In this document: one piece after another, positions 34,516 to 43,045 of the stretch
Layout: each line of letters begins with the position of its first letter
Numbering within the stretch: position 1 is the first letter of the stretch
DNA from: Cellvibrio sp. KY-GH-1
GTDB taxonomy: Bacteria; Pseudomonadota; Gammaproteobacteria; Pseudomonadales; Cellvibrionaceae
Direction of reading: 5' to 3'
Length of the DNA stretch: 64,000 nt
NCBI RefSeq assembly: GCF_008806975.1
Contig: NZ_CP031728.1
Coordinates: forward strand, 4,815,501 to 4,879,500
Notes under the pieces: model-generated
The model's database searches: none
The model's input: the letters and a program-made list of their open reading frames with translations, nothing else
What the model was told of the DNA's origin: nothing
Program-made: the position numbers and the translations under genes

Positions 34516-34932
34516 ATGCAAACTCTAATGACACCTGAATTGTGCGCTGCACTTTTTATTTGTGTATTGGCACCCATCCACGCGGTGGTCGTGGCAACCA
34601 TTAAAGGACGTTTAGCGGGGCTCGCTTGGGGTAGCGGTAATCGCGATACCTCTCCGGATTTTCCCGCCTGGGTGGACAGGCTGTCGCGCGCCCACCTTAA
34701 TTTGCTAGAGAATCTGCCCACTTTTGTTGGTGTGGTTTTAATTGCTCATGTAGCAGGAGTGCACGATCAGCTAACGGTGTTAGCTGCATGGTTATTTGTC
34801 GCTGCGCGACTTGTTTATATCGTGATTTATGGCTTGGGGATTACGTTTTTGTCCATCCGCACCTTACTCTTTTTCTTTTCTTTGGGGTGTGTATTTACTA
34901 TTGCCTGGCGTGTTTTTCAAAGCTCCCTTTAA
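34516..34932 (+). CDS. MAPEG-family membrane protein
   Basis: The 138-residue protein has four hydrophobic helices and the MAPEG pattern, with SRAHLNLLENLPTFVGVVLI after the first loop and ARLVYIVIYGLGI near the end. MAPEG proteins are trimeric membrane enzymes of eicosanoid and glutathione metabolism; bacterial ones mostly have unknown substrates. The ATG at 34516 has GAGGTAA upstream; an in-frame TTG at 34489 is less likely. The gene is convergent with the sigma factor, 27 bp away. Confidence 0.83.
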   Translation: MQTLMTPELCAALFICVLAPIHAVVVATIKGRLAGLAWGSGNRDTSPDFPAWVDRLSRAHLNLLENLPTFVGVVLIAHVAGVHDQLTVLAAWLFVAARLVYIVIYGLGITFLSIRTLLFFFSLGCVFTIAWRVFQSSL

Positions 34933-34959
34933 CTTCCGCGTAATATTTTCGTCGTTTTT

Positions 34960-36204
34960 TTAAGAAAGCGATTGCAACTTGCCGCGCAGGAAACGTTGTT
35001 CCGGCTCTTGCATAGTGAGTGCAATCGCTTTTTCGTAAGCGATTTTTGCTTCCGCGTATTGCTGCAGCTGCACTAAAAATTCGGCGCGCGCGGCGTGCAG
35101 CAAGTGATAATCTTTAAGTTGGTTGCGTGCGACCAAATCATCCAACAATGCCAAGCCTTGTGCTGGCCCATCGCGATGCGCGATCGCAACCGCGCGGTTA
35201 AGTTCGATAATCGGTGATGGGTGACGCAGTAAAAGCAAATCGTAAAAGCCGCAAATTTCTCCCCAATCGGTTTCTGCAAAACTCGTTGCATCTGCATGCA
35301 AGGCGGCTATGGCGGCTTGCAAACAATAAATATCAGCACTGCCGGTTCCCAGTGCGCGCTGGATTAAGGTGGAGCCTTCGGCGATTTGTGTTTTGTCCCA
35401 TAGCCTACGATCCTGATCCTCAAGGCGAATTAAATCTCCTTTGTTATCAATACGCGCGTGGCGACGAGAATCCTGAATCAGCATTAGCGCCAGCAACCCC
35501 AGCACTTCAGCATCGGGTAGTAAATTGGCAAGCAGACGCCCGAGCCGTATGGCTTCCTGGGCTAATTCCTGACGAATTAATTCACTGCCAGACGATGCGG
35601 AGTAGCCTTCATTAAATACCAGATAAATGACATGCAACACTGCATCAAGCCGTGCAGGTAATTCGTTGCGTGCGGGAATTTCGTAGGGAATTTTTGCATC
35701 CCGAATTTTATTTTTGGCGCGCACTATACGTTGGGCCAGTGTGCTGGGTGTGGTGAGAAAGGCACGCGCAATCGCTTCAGTGGTTAAGCCGCACACTTCG
35801 CGCAGCGTAAGCGCCATTTGCGCTTCCGGCGCGAGGCTGGGGTGGCAGCAGGTAAAAATTAAACGTAACTGGTCGTCTTCAATGTTGTGTGTATCTGTAT
35901 ATTCATCTCCGTCGGTGAGTAACTCTTCCTCCAGCTTTTCGGCGATGTCTTCCCAAGAGGTATTCATGCGCGCACGCTTGCGAATTTGATCAATGGCTTT
36001 AAAGCGCCCGGTAGACACTAGCCAGGCGCGCGGGTTTTGCGGCACGCCCTCACTGGGCCATTGGTGCAGGGCAGCTGTGAAAGCATCTTGCAGGGCTTCT
36101 TCGGCAATATCGAAATCTTTCAACAAGCGAATCAAGGTTGCGAGCACCCGGCGTGATTCGCTGCGGTAAATGCTGTTGATTAGCGCTTCTATACTGGCCG
36201 GCAT
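34960..36204 (-). CDS. ECF42-type RNA polymerase sigma factor with C-terminal extension
   Basis: The 414-residue protein has sigma region 2 (RLLKDFDIAEEALQDAFTAA, RAWLVSTGRFKAIDQIRKR), region 4 (MALTLREVCGLTTEAIARAF and on to AQRIVRAKNKI) and a ~230-residue TPR-like C-terminal extension (HAARAEFLVQLQQYAEAKIAYEKA). This is the layout of group ECF42, which lacks an anti-sigma factor and is normally encoded near DGPF proteins. A DGPF protein is present 6 kb away at 28527-28913. The gene lies 16 bp downstream of the MFS transporter gene on the same strand, so the two might share a transcript. Confidence 0.88.
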   Translation of the reverse strand: MPASIEALINSIYRSESRRVLATLIRLLKDFDIAEEALQDAFTAALHQWPSEGVPQNPRAWLVSTGRFKAIDQIRKRARMNTSWEDIAEKLEEELLTDGDEYTDTHNIEDDQLRLIFTCCHPSLAPEAQMALTLREVCGLTTEAIARAFLTTPSTLAQRIVRAKNKIRDAKIPYEIPARNELPARLDAVLHVIYLVFNEGYSASSGSELIRQELAQEAIRLGRLLANLLPDAEVLGLLALMLIQDSRRHARIDNKGDLIRLEDQDRRLWDKTQIAEGSTLIQRALGTGSADIYCLQAAIAALHADATSFAETDWGEICGFYDLLLLRHPSPIIELNRAVAIAHRDGPAQGLALLDDLVARNQLKDYHLLHAARAEFLVQLQQYAEAKIAYEKAIALTMQEPEQRFLRGKLQSLS

Positions 36205-36220
36205 ACTAATTCGTTAACCC

Positions 36221-37711
36221 TTATGCGTGATGATCATCAACAAATGCGGTGGCAATCGCGGCAAGTAACAAAAATGCGCCTGCGCATACCAGCGCATATA
36301 CCGGTTGGCCGTCAAACCAATGGCTGACCACCAAGGCTAAAATGCTCGAGGCGAGTATTTGCGGAATGACAATAAAAAAATTGTAGATCCCGGCATACAC
36401 GCCCATTTTTGTCGGCGGCAACGCACTGGTTAATATCGCCAAGGGGAGCGCGAGAATAGAAGCCCAGGCAAAGCCGACGCCCAACATCGCGAGTAATAGC
36501 CAATGTGGGTCTCGAATCCACAAGAAGGAAATAAAACCCAGCGCACCTAAACACAAATTAATCATGTGCGTAATTTTGCGATTGGTTCTGCGTACGATTT
36601 GTGGAATCGCCAGCGCTGCCAATGCGGCAAAGCCATTGTACGCGGCAAATAAAACACCCACCCAATCGGCCCCTTCATTATACGTAGGCGAGGTGGGGTC
36701 GGTGCTGTGATAATGGTGTGAAGTGACGGCGGCAGTGGTGTAAATCCACATGGAAAACAGTGCAAACCAGGAGAGGCATTGCACCAGCGCGAGTTGACGC
36801 ATGACTCGCGGCATTAACACTATATCGCGCGTAATTTGGTACACCGGGTTGTGGTGCAGGTTGCGCAACTGAAGTGCACCGGCAATGATTTGCAATACAC
36901 CAAAAAGCGCGATACCCAACGCGAGAATTAATAATTTGTAATCAAAACCAGCACTCAGGATTAATGCTGTCAACACTATGCCGGCAACGAAAAACCAGCA
37001 GCCATTGCGATGAAAGCCGGGGTAATTTTTCTCTTCCTCATCAGTTTGCTGTGCATTACGCCATTGTTCAAACCGGGCCAATTGCGCCGGGCTATATTCC
37101 GTTGTCTTCCAGGCGGACCAGCAAAGGCTTAACAATAAAATCGTTGCACCTGCGTAAAACGCATAGGTCACTGAAGGCGGCACCTCACCAACGGGAGCGG
37201 TATTCGCCACGCCCAGCCAGTTATTTAAAATCCAGGGCAAGGCCGAGGCTACTACTGCGCTCACCCCGATAAAAAAACTTTGCATGGAAAAACCCTGCGC
37301 GCGCTGTTCCTTGGGCAGGGTATCGCCAAGCATGGCGATACTCGGAGCCAGTGCGATATTGAGGGATGCATCCAGCACCCACAGCATTCCCGCGGCAATC
37401 CACAGTTCGGGCGAATTTGGCATGACGAGTAATGCGAGTGTCGCTGCTATAGCGCCACAAAGTACGTAGGGGCGGCGGCGTCCAACACGGCTCCAGGTTT
37501 TATCGCTCATGTAACCAATCACGGGTTGAATTAACAATCCGGTGAGGGGGGCGGCTACCCAGAGAATAGGAATTTCCTCAATAGGTGCGCCCAGAATCTG
37601 GAAGATGCGACTGACATTGGCGTTCTGCAACGCAAAACCAAATTGGATTCCGAAGAAGCCAAAGCAGAGGTTCCATATTTGCCAGAAGCTGAGTTGCGGT
37701 TTGCTGTTCAT
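36221..37711 (-). CDS. SLC45-like MFS transporter for alpha-glucosides
   Basis: The 496-residue, twelve-helix inner-membrane protein has the GYMSDKTWSRVGRRRPYV loop that marks the SLC45/sucrose-maltose proton symporter group. Related carriers in Xanthomonas and Caulobacter import sucrose or maltose. Here it is divergent from a TonB receptor in a GH97/GH87 locus and would bring the released alpha-glucosides or glucose into the cytoplasm. Three palindromes resembling LacI operators lie in the divergent region and may control both directions. Confidence 0.85.
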   Translation of the reverse strand: MNSKPQLSFWQIWNLCFGFFGIQFGFALQNANVSRIFQILGAPIEEIPILWVAAPLTGLLIQPVIGYMSDKTWSRVGRRRPYVLCGAIAATLALLVMPNSPELWIAAGMLWVLDASLNIALAPSIAMLGDTLPKEQRAQGFSMQSFFIGVSAVVASALPWILNNWLGVANTAPVGEVPPSVTYAFYAGATILLLSLCWSAWKTTEYSPAQLARFEQWRNAQQTDEEEKNYPGFHRNGCWFFVAGIVLTALILSAGFDYKLLILALGIALFGVLQIIAGALQLRNLHHNPVYQITRDIVLMPRVMRQLALVQCLSWFALFSMWIYTTAAVTSHHYHSTDPTSPTYNEGADWVGVLFAAYNGFAALAALAIPQIVRRTNRKITHMINLCLGALGFISFLWIRDPHWLLLAMLGVGFAWASILALPLAILTSALPPTKMGVYAGIYNFFIVIPQILASSILALVVSHWFDGQPVYALVCAGAFLLLAAIATAFVDDHHA

Positions 37712-37805
37712 GGTGGTGTTTGGTTATCGGTTGTTGTTGCGCGGAGCGCTTTGTTGTTATGGGCCGGATTATAGCGAATCGGATTATCGCGCAGATTGAA
37801 AATTT

Positions 37806-37819
37806 TGAAAACGTTTTCA
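37806..37819. promoter_or_regulatory. LacI-type operator palindrome (single)
   Basis: TGAAAACGTTTTCA is a perfect 14-bp palindrome with the central CG typical of LacI-family operators. It is 94 bp upstream of the MFS start codon. The cognate regulator is probably the LacI protein encoded at 51014-52030. Confidence 0.6.
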
Positions 37820-37868
37820 GAAAGTTTAATTGTCCGATAATTGGATGTTTTTGAATTTTTGTGAAAAA

Positions 37869-37900
37869 GAAATCGATTTCAAAATTTTGAAAACGATTTC
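37869..37900. promoter_or_regulatory. Double LacI-type operator upstream of the TonB receptor
   Basis: Two 12-bp palindromes, GAAATCGATTTC (37869-37880) and GAAAACGATTTC (37889-37900), are spaced exactly 20 bp, about two helical turns. The 44-bp block 37864-37907 recurs with only two differences at 44678-44721 upstream of GH97, which indicates co-regulation. Confidence 0.7.
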
Positions 37901-38208
37901 TTTTTTTTTGCGCCATAGACACCCCCCAATAGCCGTTATTAAGATGATGAAAAGTAAAAAGTATTTCGTTGTCATGCGGCTTAAAGCGAATCTGCGTGAT
38001 CGCGCAAAAATTCAAAATAATGGCTTTTTTTCTTGACGATATTGGCAATGCAATCTACCGATTTGCTCCAAATAATAATTTGCAAAATTCCCCCTTTTTC
38101 AGGCGGGGTGTTTGGATACTGATAAATAACGGTGTCCGTTTGGCAGCCTGAAGATTTATTGAATCACGAGTAAAAAATAAATCCATAAATCGATAAACGG
38201 AGAAGTCC

Positions 38209-41200
38209 ATGAACACTAAGCGAGGCTTTAAGAAAAAGCTGATTGCCAGCGCTATTGCTTCCTATGCGGCATTGGGGTTGGGCGCATCGGCGGTGGCGCA
38301 AGAAAGTAACGACGCGGTTGAAGAAGTTGTAGTGCTGGGCGTAAAGGGCGCACAACAAAATGCGATCAATACCAAGCGCGAAGCAAAATCGATTGTTGAC
38401 GGTATTTCGGCAGAAGACATCGGAAAACTACCTGACTCTACGATTACCGACTCATTGCAACGTATTACCGGTGTGCAAATTCAGCGCAGTGCGGGTGAAG
38501 GGGGTCGCCTGAGCGTGCGCGGTATGGATCAAGTAGCGGTAATGCTGAATGGAGAACAATTTCTGGCGGCGGGCAATCTCGCCGGCGCGCAACCTGACTT
38601 TGGCGATGTACCGGCACAATTGCTGCGTGCGGCCGATGTGTATAAGAGTTTGGATGTGAGTAATTCGGTGTCGGGTATTACCGGTACCATTGATATTAAA
38701 ACGTTCCGCCCAATGGATTTCCAGGAGGGCTTTAGTGCTGCCGGTGGTTACGATTTATCGAATGGCGAAATCAGTGATGAAATGGATAGCACGTTCAACG
38801 CACTGATTAATTGGCGTAACGACGATTTGGGTGTGATGTTGTCCGGTGTTACCGGAACTAAAAATCTTGCAAATGATTACGCAGGGCGCGCGGGCGACCC
38901 AATCGGTTTACAAATGGGATCGGCTTCGGAGTTTGATGGTAAGTGGATGGTTAACCATAACCATGGCTATCGTTTCTCTCACTCCTCCAACGAGCGTGAG
39001 CGCGAAGGTTTGAATGGTGCGCTGCAAGCGAATCTCGGCGAAGGGTTAGAGCTTATTGTCGAAGGTTTTTATACCAAGGCCAAAGAGTACCAGCGCGAAG
39101 TGGGCTTAAACATTTCCAACCGTTGGCAGGGAATGGGGGCGTTAAAAGACAATCGCAAAGCGCTGTGGGATGACCAATACCAAAATGGTTGGACCGGGGC
39201 GCAAATTGCGGCTCCGACCAGCAGTACTAAATCCATTACCGGTAAAGACGGCCGTGAGTGGATTATCGCGGACGAGTTCAGTGTGGAGCCGCTTTGGTTG
39301 CAATCTATCGGTGGTAACCGCGTAATCGATACTGGCTCCAAAAATTTCAACGTAGAATTGAATTTTGATAATGGTGGCCCGCTTACCGGTGGTGTGCGGG
39401 GTATCAGTGCAGAGGCAAATAACAACGTATTGTTTGCGACAGCACAAGGCGGCATCAATAGTTTCCGCGGCGATACTGTGCAGCGTCTCTACGGCCACTT
39501 CTATCCAAAAGATGTGGTGGACCAGTACGGTTTAACCCTGGACCCGGCCCATTTGGGTGAGGTGGGTGTAAATGGCGGCCGCTTCGTATTGCCCAACCCC
39601 AAAGGTTATAACGAAGATCCTCTGCTCGGTCTGAATTATCGCAACTTCACCGCGCGCTGGAGCGGTGTTGATCAACCGATCGCGGGCGGTTTAACTGATT
39701 CGTCAGGTGAAAAATCCCTCGCCACCTACATGGCCAACAAAGACAGTTGGATTATGGAAGGTGAGCAACTGGAGCAGGATAACGACACCAACGCAACAAT
39801 GAATGCGATCAGCGCGCACGCTAACTACAAATTTGAAGATTCGTTCATCACTGATGTAGAAGTCGGCTTGCGGATGGCAGAGCGTTCAGTTGATGTAGAA
39901 GCTTACGACTACTGGGCACAATTTTATGTCGGCTCAAACAATCGCCTGACCGGCCCGGATTTTCCGAACGCCAATAACATTACCGGTTGTTATGCCATGT
40001 GGCGTTCAATCGATCAGAAGTTTGATGGCGGCGGCAGCGGTGCAGAATGTGCGGCGGGTGAGCGTTTAGTGGCGAACGATCCTTCATCGTTCACACCTTA
40101 TTTCGTTTTACCACCACAACCACTCGATCACTTTGGTGAGAAGTTAACCTTCGTTACCGATTTGGGCAAGTACGCCAAAGGCATCCCTGGATTTTGGGCC
40201 GTTGACCCAACTACCTTCGATGATCCTGAAGCGTTTAACCGCAAAGCGTTTAACGATATTAAAAAAATCGTTGCGCCGGCAAACAGCTACACGGTCACTT
40301 TGGAAGAGTTGAGCAGCTATTTCGTGGGTAATTTTGAAGCGGGTCCCGTGTCGGGCACCTTGGGTGTGAAAGTTATCGAAGCTGAAATTGCGGCAAATGT
40401 TTATCAAAGTACCGGTATTCAGCGCGCTTACGGCGGCTCGCACTACTACACCGGGCGCGAAACCAACACCAAAAAACGCACCGATGTATTGCCATCGTTG
40501 AACCTGGCCTGGAACGTGACTGAAGACGTAAAACTGCGCATGAGTGCAGCAAAAAATAAACAGGAGCTGGATTTGTTCCGCTATGGTTCCAGCCTGAATA
40601 TTTTCACCGGTCCCGATCCGGACGATTCAACTCAACGTATTCCGAGCGGTTGGAACTCGCAAGCGGATATTAATTTGAAACCCTGGTTAACCAACAACTA
40701 CGATATTTCTGCCGAATATTATTTCGGTGAAGCGAGTATGTTGAACATAGGTGCGTACCTGGTCGAGATTGAGTCCTTTGTTGAGCAAAAGGAAAGTTAT
40801 ATCGATGTGGTCTCACGCGGAAAAACCTACAACATTCGTGGGGATGGCCCGGTCGTAGGCAAAGGTGGTGAAGTAAAAGGATTGGAATTAGGCGGCAAGC
40901 TTGCGCTCAGTGATATTACCGATGGCTTCCTCAGCAACTTTGGTGTTGAAGCCAACTACACCTATTCACCGAGTGAGCGTCCGGGTCTTGCGTCCGATGT
41001 GACCGGCGAAAAATATCCGTTCGCCAACAACTCGGAAAACACCTACAACTTGATTGTGTGGTACCAACAAGACAAGTTGCAGGCACGTGTTGCCATTAAC
41101 AGTCGCGATGATCGCTTTGTGCAGGATTATGGCAGTCTTAATTTTGCAACCTTCGCCAAGGGGGCAACCTACGTCGATCTCAATGTCAGCTATGATGTGT

Positions 41201-41349
41201 TGGATAACGTAACTGTTTACGGTCAGGTTGCCAACCTTACCAGCGAAGACGAGAAACAAGTCTATCGCTTGGCAGATGGTGTAGAGCAGGGTTCATTTGT
41301 GTATGACAACGAAGCGCGATACTCCCTGGGAGTGCGTGCGAAGTTCTAA
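38209..41349 (+). CDS. TonB-dependent outer-membrane receptor (Caulobacter/Xanthomonas type)
   Basis: The 1046-residue receptor has a signal peptide (cleavage after AVAQ), a TonB box (VEEVVVLG) and a plug with DGISAEDIGKLPDSTITDSL and RITGVQIQRS. This is the signature of the large receptor family described for Caulobacter and Xanthomonas carbohydrate loci. The barrel ends in Phe (LGVRAKF). It should import oligosaccharides across the outer membrane, here probably alpha-glucan fragments made by the GH87 enzyme. The GGAG before the ATG is well placed. It is followed after 133 bp by two halogenase-like genes and is preceded by the double operator. Confidence 0.9.
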   Translation: MNTKRGFKKKLIASAIASYAALGLGASAVAQESNDAVEEVVVLGVKGAQQNAINTKREAKSIVDGISAEDIGKLPDSTITDSLQRITGVQIQRSAGEGGRLSVRGMDQVAVMLNGEQFLAAGNLAGAQPDFGDVPAQLLRAADVYKSLDVSNSVSGITGTIDIKTFRPMDFQEGFSAAGGYDLSNGEISDEMDSTFNALINWRNDDLGVMLSGVTGTKNLANDYAGRAGDPIGLQMGSASEFDGKWMVNHNHGYRFSHSSNEREREGLNGALQANLGEGLELIVEGFYTKAKEYQREVGLNISNRWQGMGALKDNRKALWDDQYQNGWTGAQIAAPTSSTKSITGKDGREWIIADEFSVEPLWLQSIGGNRVIDTGSKNFNVELNFDNGGPLTGGVRGISAEANNNVLFATAQGGINSFRGDTVQRLYGHFYPKDVVDQYGLTLDPAHLGEVGVNGGRFVLPNPKGYNEDPLLGLNYRNFTARWSGVDQPIAGGLTDSSGEKSLATYMANKDSWIMEGEQLEQDNDTNATMNAISAHANYKFEDSFITDVEVGLRMAERSVDVEAYDYWAQFYVGSNNRLTGPDFPNANNITGCYAMWRSIDQKFDGGGSGAECAAGERLVANDPSSFTPYFVLPPQPLDHFGEKLTFVTDLGKYAKGIPGFWAVDPTTFDDPEAFNRKAFNDIKKIVAPANSYTVTLEELSSYFVGNFEAGPVSGTLGVKVIEAEIAANVYQSTGIQRAYGGSHYYTGRETNTKKRTDVLPSLNLAWNVTEDVKLRMSAAKNKQELDLFRYGSSLNIFTGPDPDDSTQRIPSGWNSQADINLKPWLTNNYDISAEYYFGEASMLNIGAYLVEIESFVEQKESYIDVVSRGKTYNIRGDGPVVGKGGEVKGLELGGKLALSDITDGFLSNFGVEANYTYSPSERPGLASDVTGEKYPFANNSENTYNLIVWYQQDKLQARVAINSRDDRFVQDYGSLNFATFAKGATYVDLNVSYDVLDNVTVYGQVANLTSEDEKQVYRLADGVEQGSFVYDNEARYSLGVRAKF

Positions 41350-41374
41350 TCCCTGAGTGAGTAATGCGTTAACA

Positions 41375-41410
41375 ATACTGCCGGAAAACAACACGGTTCT
41401 CCGGCAGTAT
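41375..41410 (+). other. Intercistronic hairpin after the TonB receptor
   Basis: A 10-bp perfect stem (ATACTGCCGG / CCGGCAGTAT) with a 16-base loop lies 25 bp after the receptor stop. No T-run follows. It could protect the receptor mRNA or partially end transcription before the flavoprotein genes. Confidence 0.6.
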
Positions 41411-41482
41411 CTGCCGCCTGGTTTACCATAAAAGCCATACGGAAAAAATAACAATGGATAATCACAACAAAGTGTAATCACT

Positions 41483-42988
41483 ATGCGTGAAGTAAATAGC
41501 ATCATTATCGTTGGTGGTGGTACTGCGGGCTGGATGACGGCGGCAAGCCTTAAGCAGCATTTTAAACAGCGAATAGATATCACACTTATCGAATCTTCTG
41601 AAATTGGCACTATCGGCGTGGGCGAGGCGACTATTCCGACCATTCGCCAGTTTTATCAACAATTGGGGCTGAGCGATCTGGATGTTATTCGCGCTACAGG
41701 GGCTACCTGTAAATTGGGTATTCAATTTAGCGATTGGCATAAACCAGGTTCGCAATTTATTCATCCGTTTGGCGGATACGGTCAATCGTTGCGCGGAACA
41801 GATTTCCATCACTACTGGTTGAAACTCCAACAAAAAAAACGCGTTGGGCGCTTGGGGGATTATTCGCTGGGCGCGGTACTCGCGCAGCACAATAAATTTA
41901 CTTTTCCCGCGCAAAAGCCGCCTTCGGAATTGTCCGTATTTGATTGGGCACTGCATTTTGATGCAGCCCTTTTCGCGGGGCTAATGCGCAAACATGCCGA
42001 AGCAAATGGGGTAAGGCGCATAGATGCAAAAATTACCAAGGTGAATCGCCGCGCAGACGATGGTTTTATTGAGTCGCTGCAGCTGGGTTATGGCGCAAGT
42101 TTCAGTGCGGATTTATTTATCGATTGCTCCGGTTTTAAAGGCATATTAATCGAAGAGAGCTTAAATACAGGTTATGAGCATTGGCATCACTGGCTGTTGT
42201 GTGATCGCGCGTTTGCGGTGCAAAGCAAATCGGTTGCGGCGCCCAATTCTTATACCAATGTCGTTGCGCGGCCCGCGGGTTGGCAGTGGCAAATTCCGCT
42301 GCAACATCGCGACGGCAATGGCCATGTGTATGCCAGCCAGTTTATTCGCGATGAGCTGGCGCGCGATCTGCTGATAAAAAATGTTGCCGGTGAATTGTTG
42401 CATGAGCCGCGTAAAATTATGTTTATGCCGGGGCGACGTAAACGCGCCTGGAATAACAACTGTATCGCCATTGGTTTGGCAGCAGGATTTCTGGAACCAT
42501 TGGAAAGTACCAGTATTGCGCTAATTCAAACGGGAATAGAGAAAATTCGGCATTTACTGGCGGTGGGGAAGTACAACGACAGCATAGTGCGCGAATTTAA
42601 TGAAACCACCGCGCTGGAGTACGAGCGAGTACGCGACTTTATTATCCTACACTACAAACTAAATGCGCGTGACGACACAGAGTTCTGGCGCCACTGTCGC
42701 GCGATGGACATTCCCGACTCACTGCAGCACAAGATGGAATTATTTAAATCCTCCGGTCATGTGGTGAATTACCGTTGGGAAATGTTTGGGTTGCCTAGTT
42801 GGCTGGCAATTTTTGAAGGCTTTGATTATTTGCCCCATGCCTATGATATGCAGGTGGATCAATTGGATGAAAATATGCTTGCCGCGAATTTGGAGCGTAT
42901 GCGCGAATCCTTACGCGCTACAGTGGCGGATACGCCCGATCATGGCGATTTTATTGCGCAACATTGTGCCGTCCCCGAAGTGGCTTGA
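41483..42988 (+). CDS. Flavin-dependent tryptophan-halogenase-family protein (first copy)
   Basis: The 501-residue protein has the FAD-binding VGGGTAGWMTAAS at the N-terminus, the family motif GWQWQIP (WxWxIP from Trp267) and a lysine (Lys77, CKLGIQFSDW) at the position of the catalytic Lys79 of PrnA. True halogenases chlorinate or brominate tryptophan or other aromatic groups using FADH2. Copies linked to TonB receptors in sugar loci form a branch of unknown substrate, so halogenation here is an inference from motifs. No flavin reductase gene adjoins it. A paralogue follows 57 bp downstream. Confidence 0.85.
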   Translation: MREVNSIIIVGGGTAGWMTAASLKQHFKQRIDITLIESSEIGTIGVGEATIPTIRQFYQQLGLSDLDVIRATGATCKLGIQFSDWHKPGSQFIHPFGGYGQSLRGTDFHHYWLKLQQKKRVGRLGDYSLGAVLAQHNKFTFPAQKPPSELSVFDWALHFDAALFAGLMRKHAEANGVRRIDAKITKVNRRADDGFIESLQLGYGASFSADLFIDCSGFKGILIEESLNTGYEHWHHWLLCDRAFAVQSKSVAAPNSYTNVVARPAGWQWQIPLQHRDGNGHVYASQFIRDELARDLLIKNVAGELLHEPRKIMFMPGRRKRAWNNNCIAIGLAAGFLEPLESTSIALIQTGIEKIRHLLAVGKYNDSIVREFNETTALEYERVRDFIILHYKLNARDDTEFWRHCRAMDIPDSLQHKMELFKSSGHVVNYRWEMFGLPSWLAIFEGFDYLPHAYDMQVDQLDENMLAANLERMRESLRATVADTPDHGDFIAQHCAVPEVA

Positions 42989-43045
42989 AACCACTTAAAA
43001 ACTGCAAATAAAACTGAAAAATTTAAAAAAATAGGGCAAGACACC

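Larger units (their letters stand above)
37712..38208. promoter_or_regulatory. Divergent control region of the alpha-glucan locus
   Basis: The 497-bp gap between the MFS gene (minus) and the TonB receptor gene (plus) holds the three palindromic sites annotated separately (37806-37819, 37869-37880, 37889-37900). It leaves a leader of about 300 bp before the receptor start. No gene was found in it. A GGAG site stands before the receptor ATG. Confidence 0.6.

Noticed and set aside
41462..41956. 164-codon minus-strand frame
   Set aside because: Antisense to the first halogenase-like gene, which has clear FAD and catalytic motifs.
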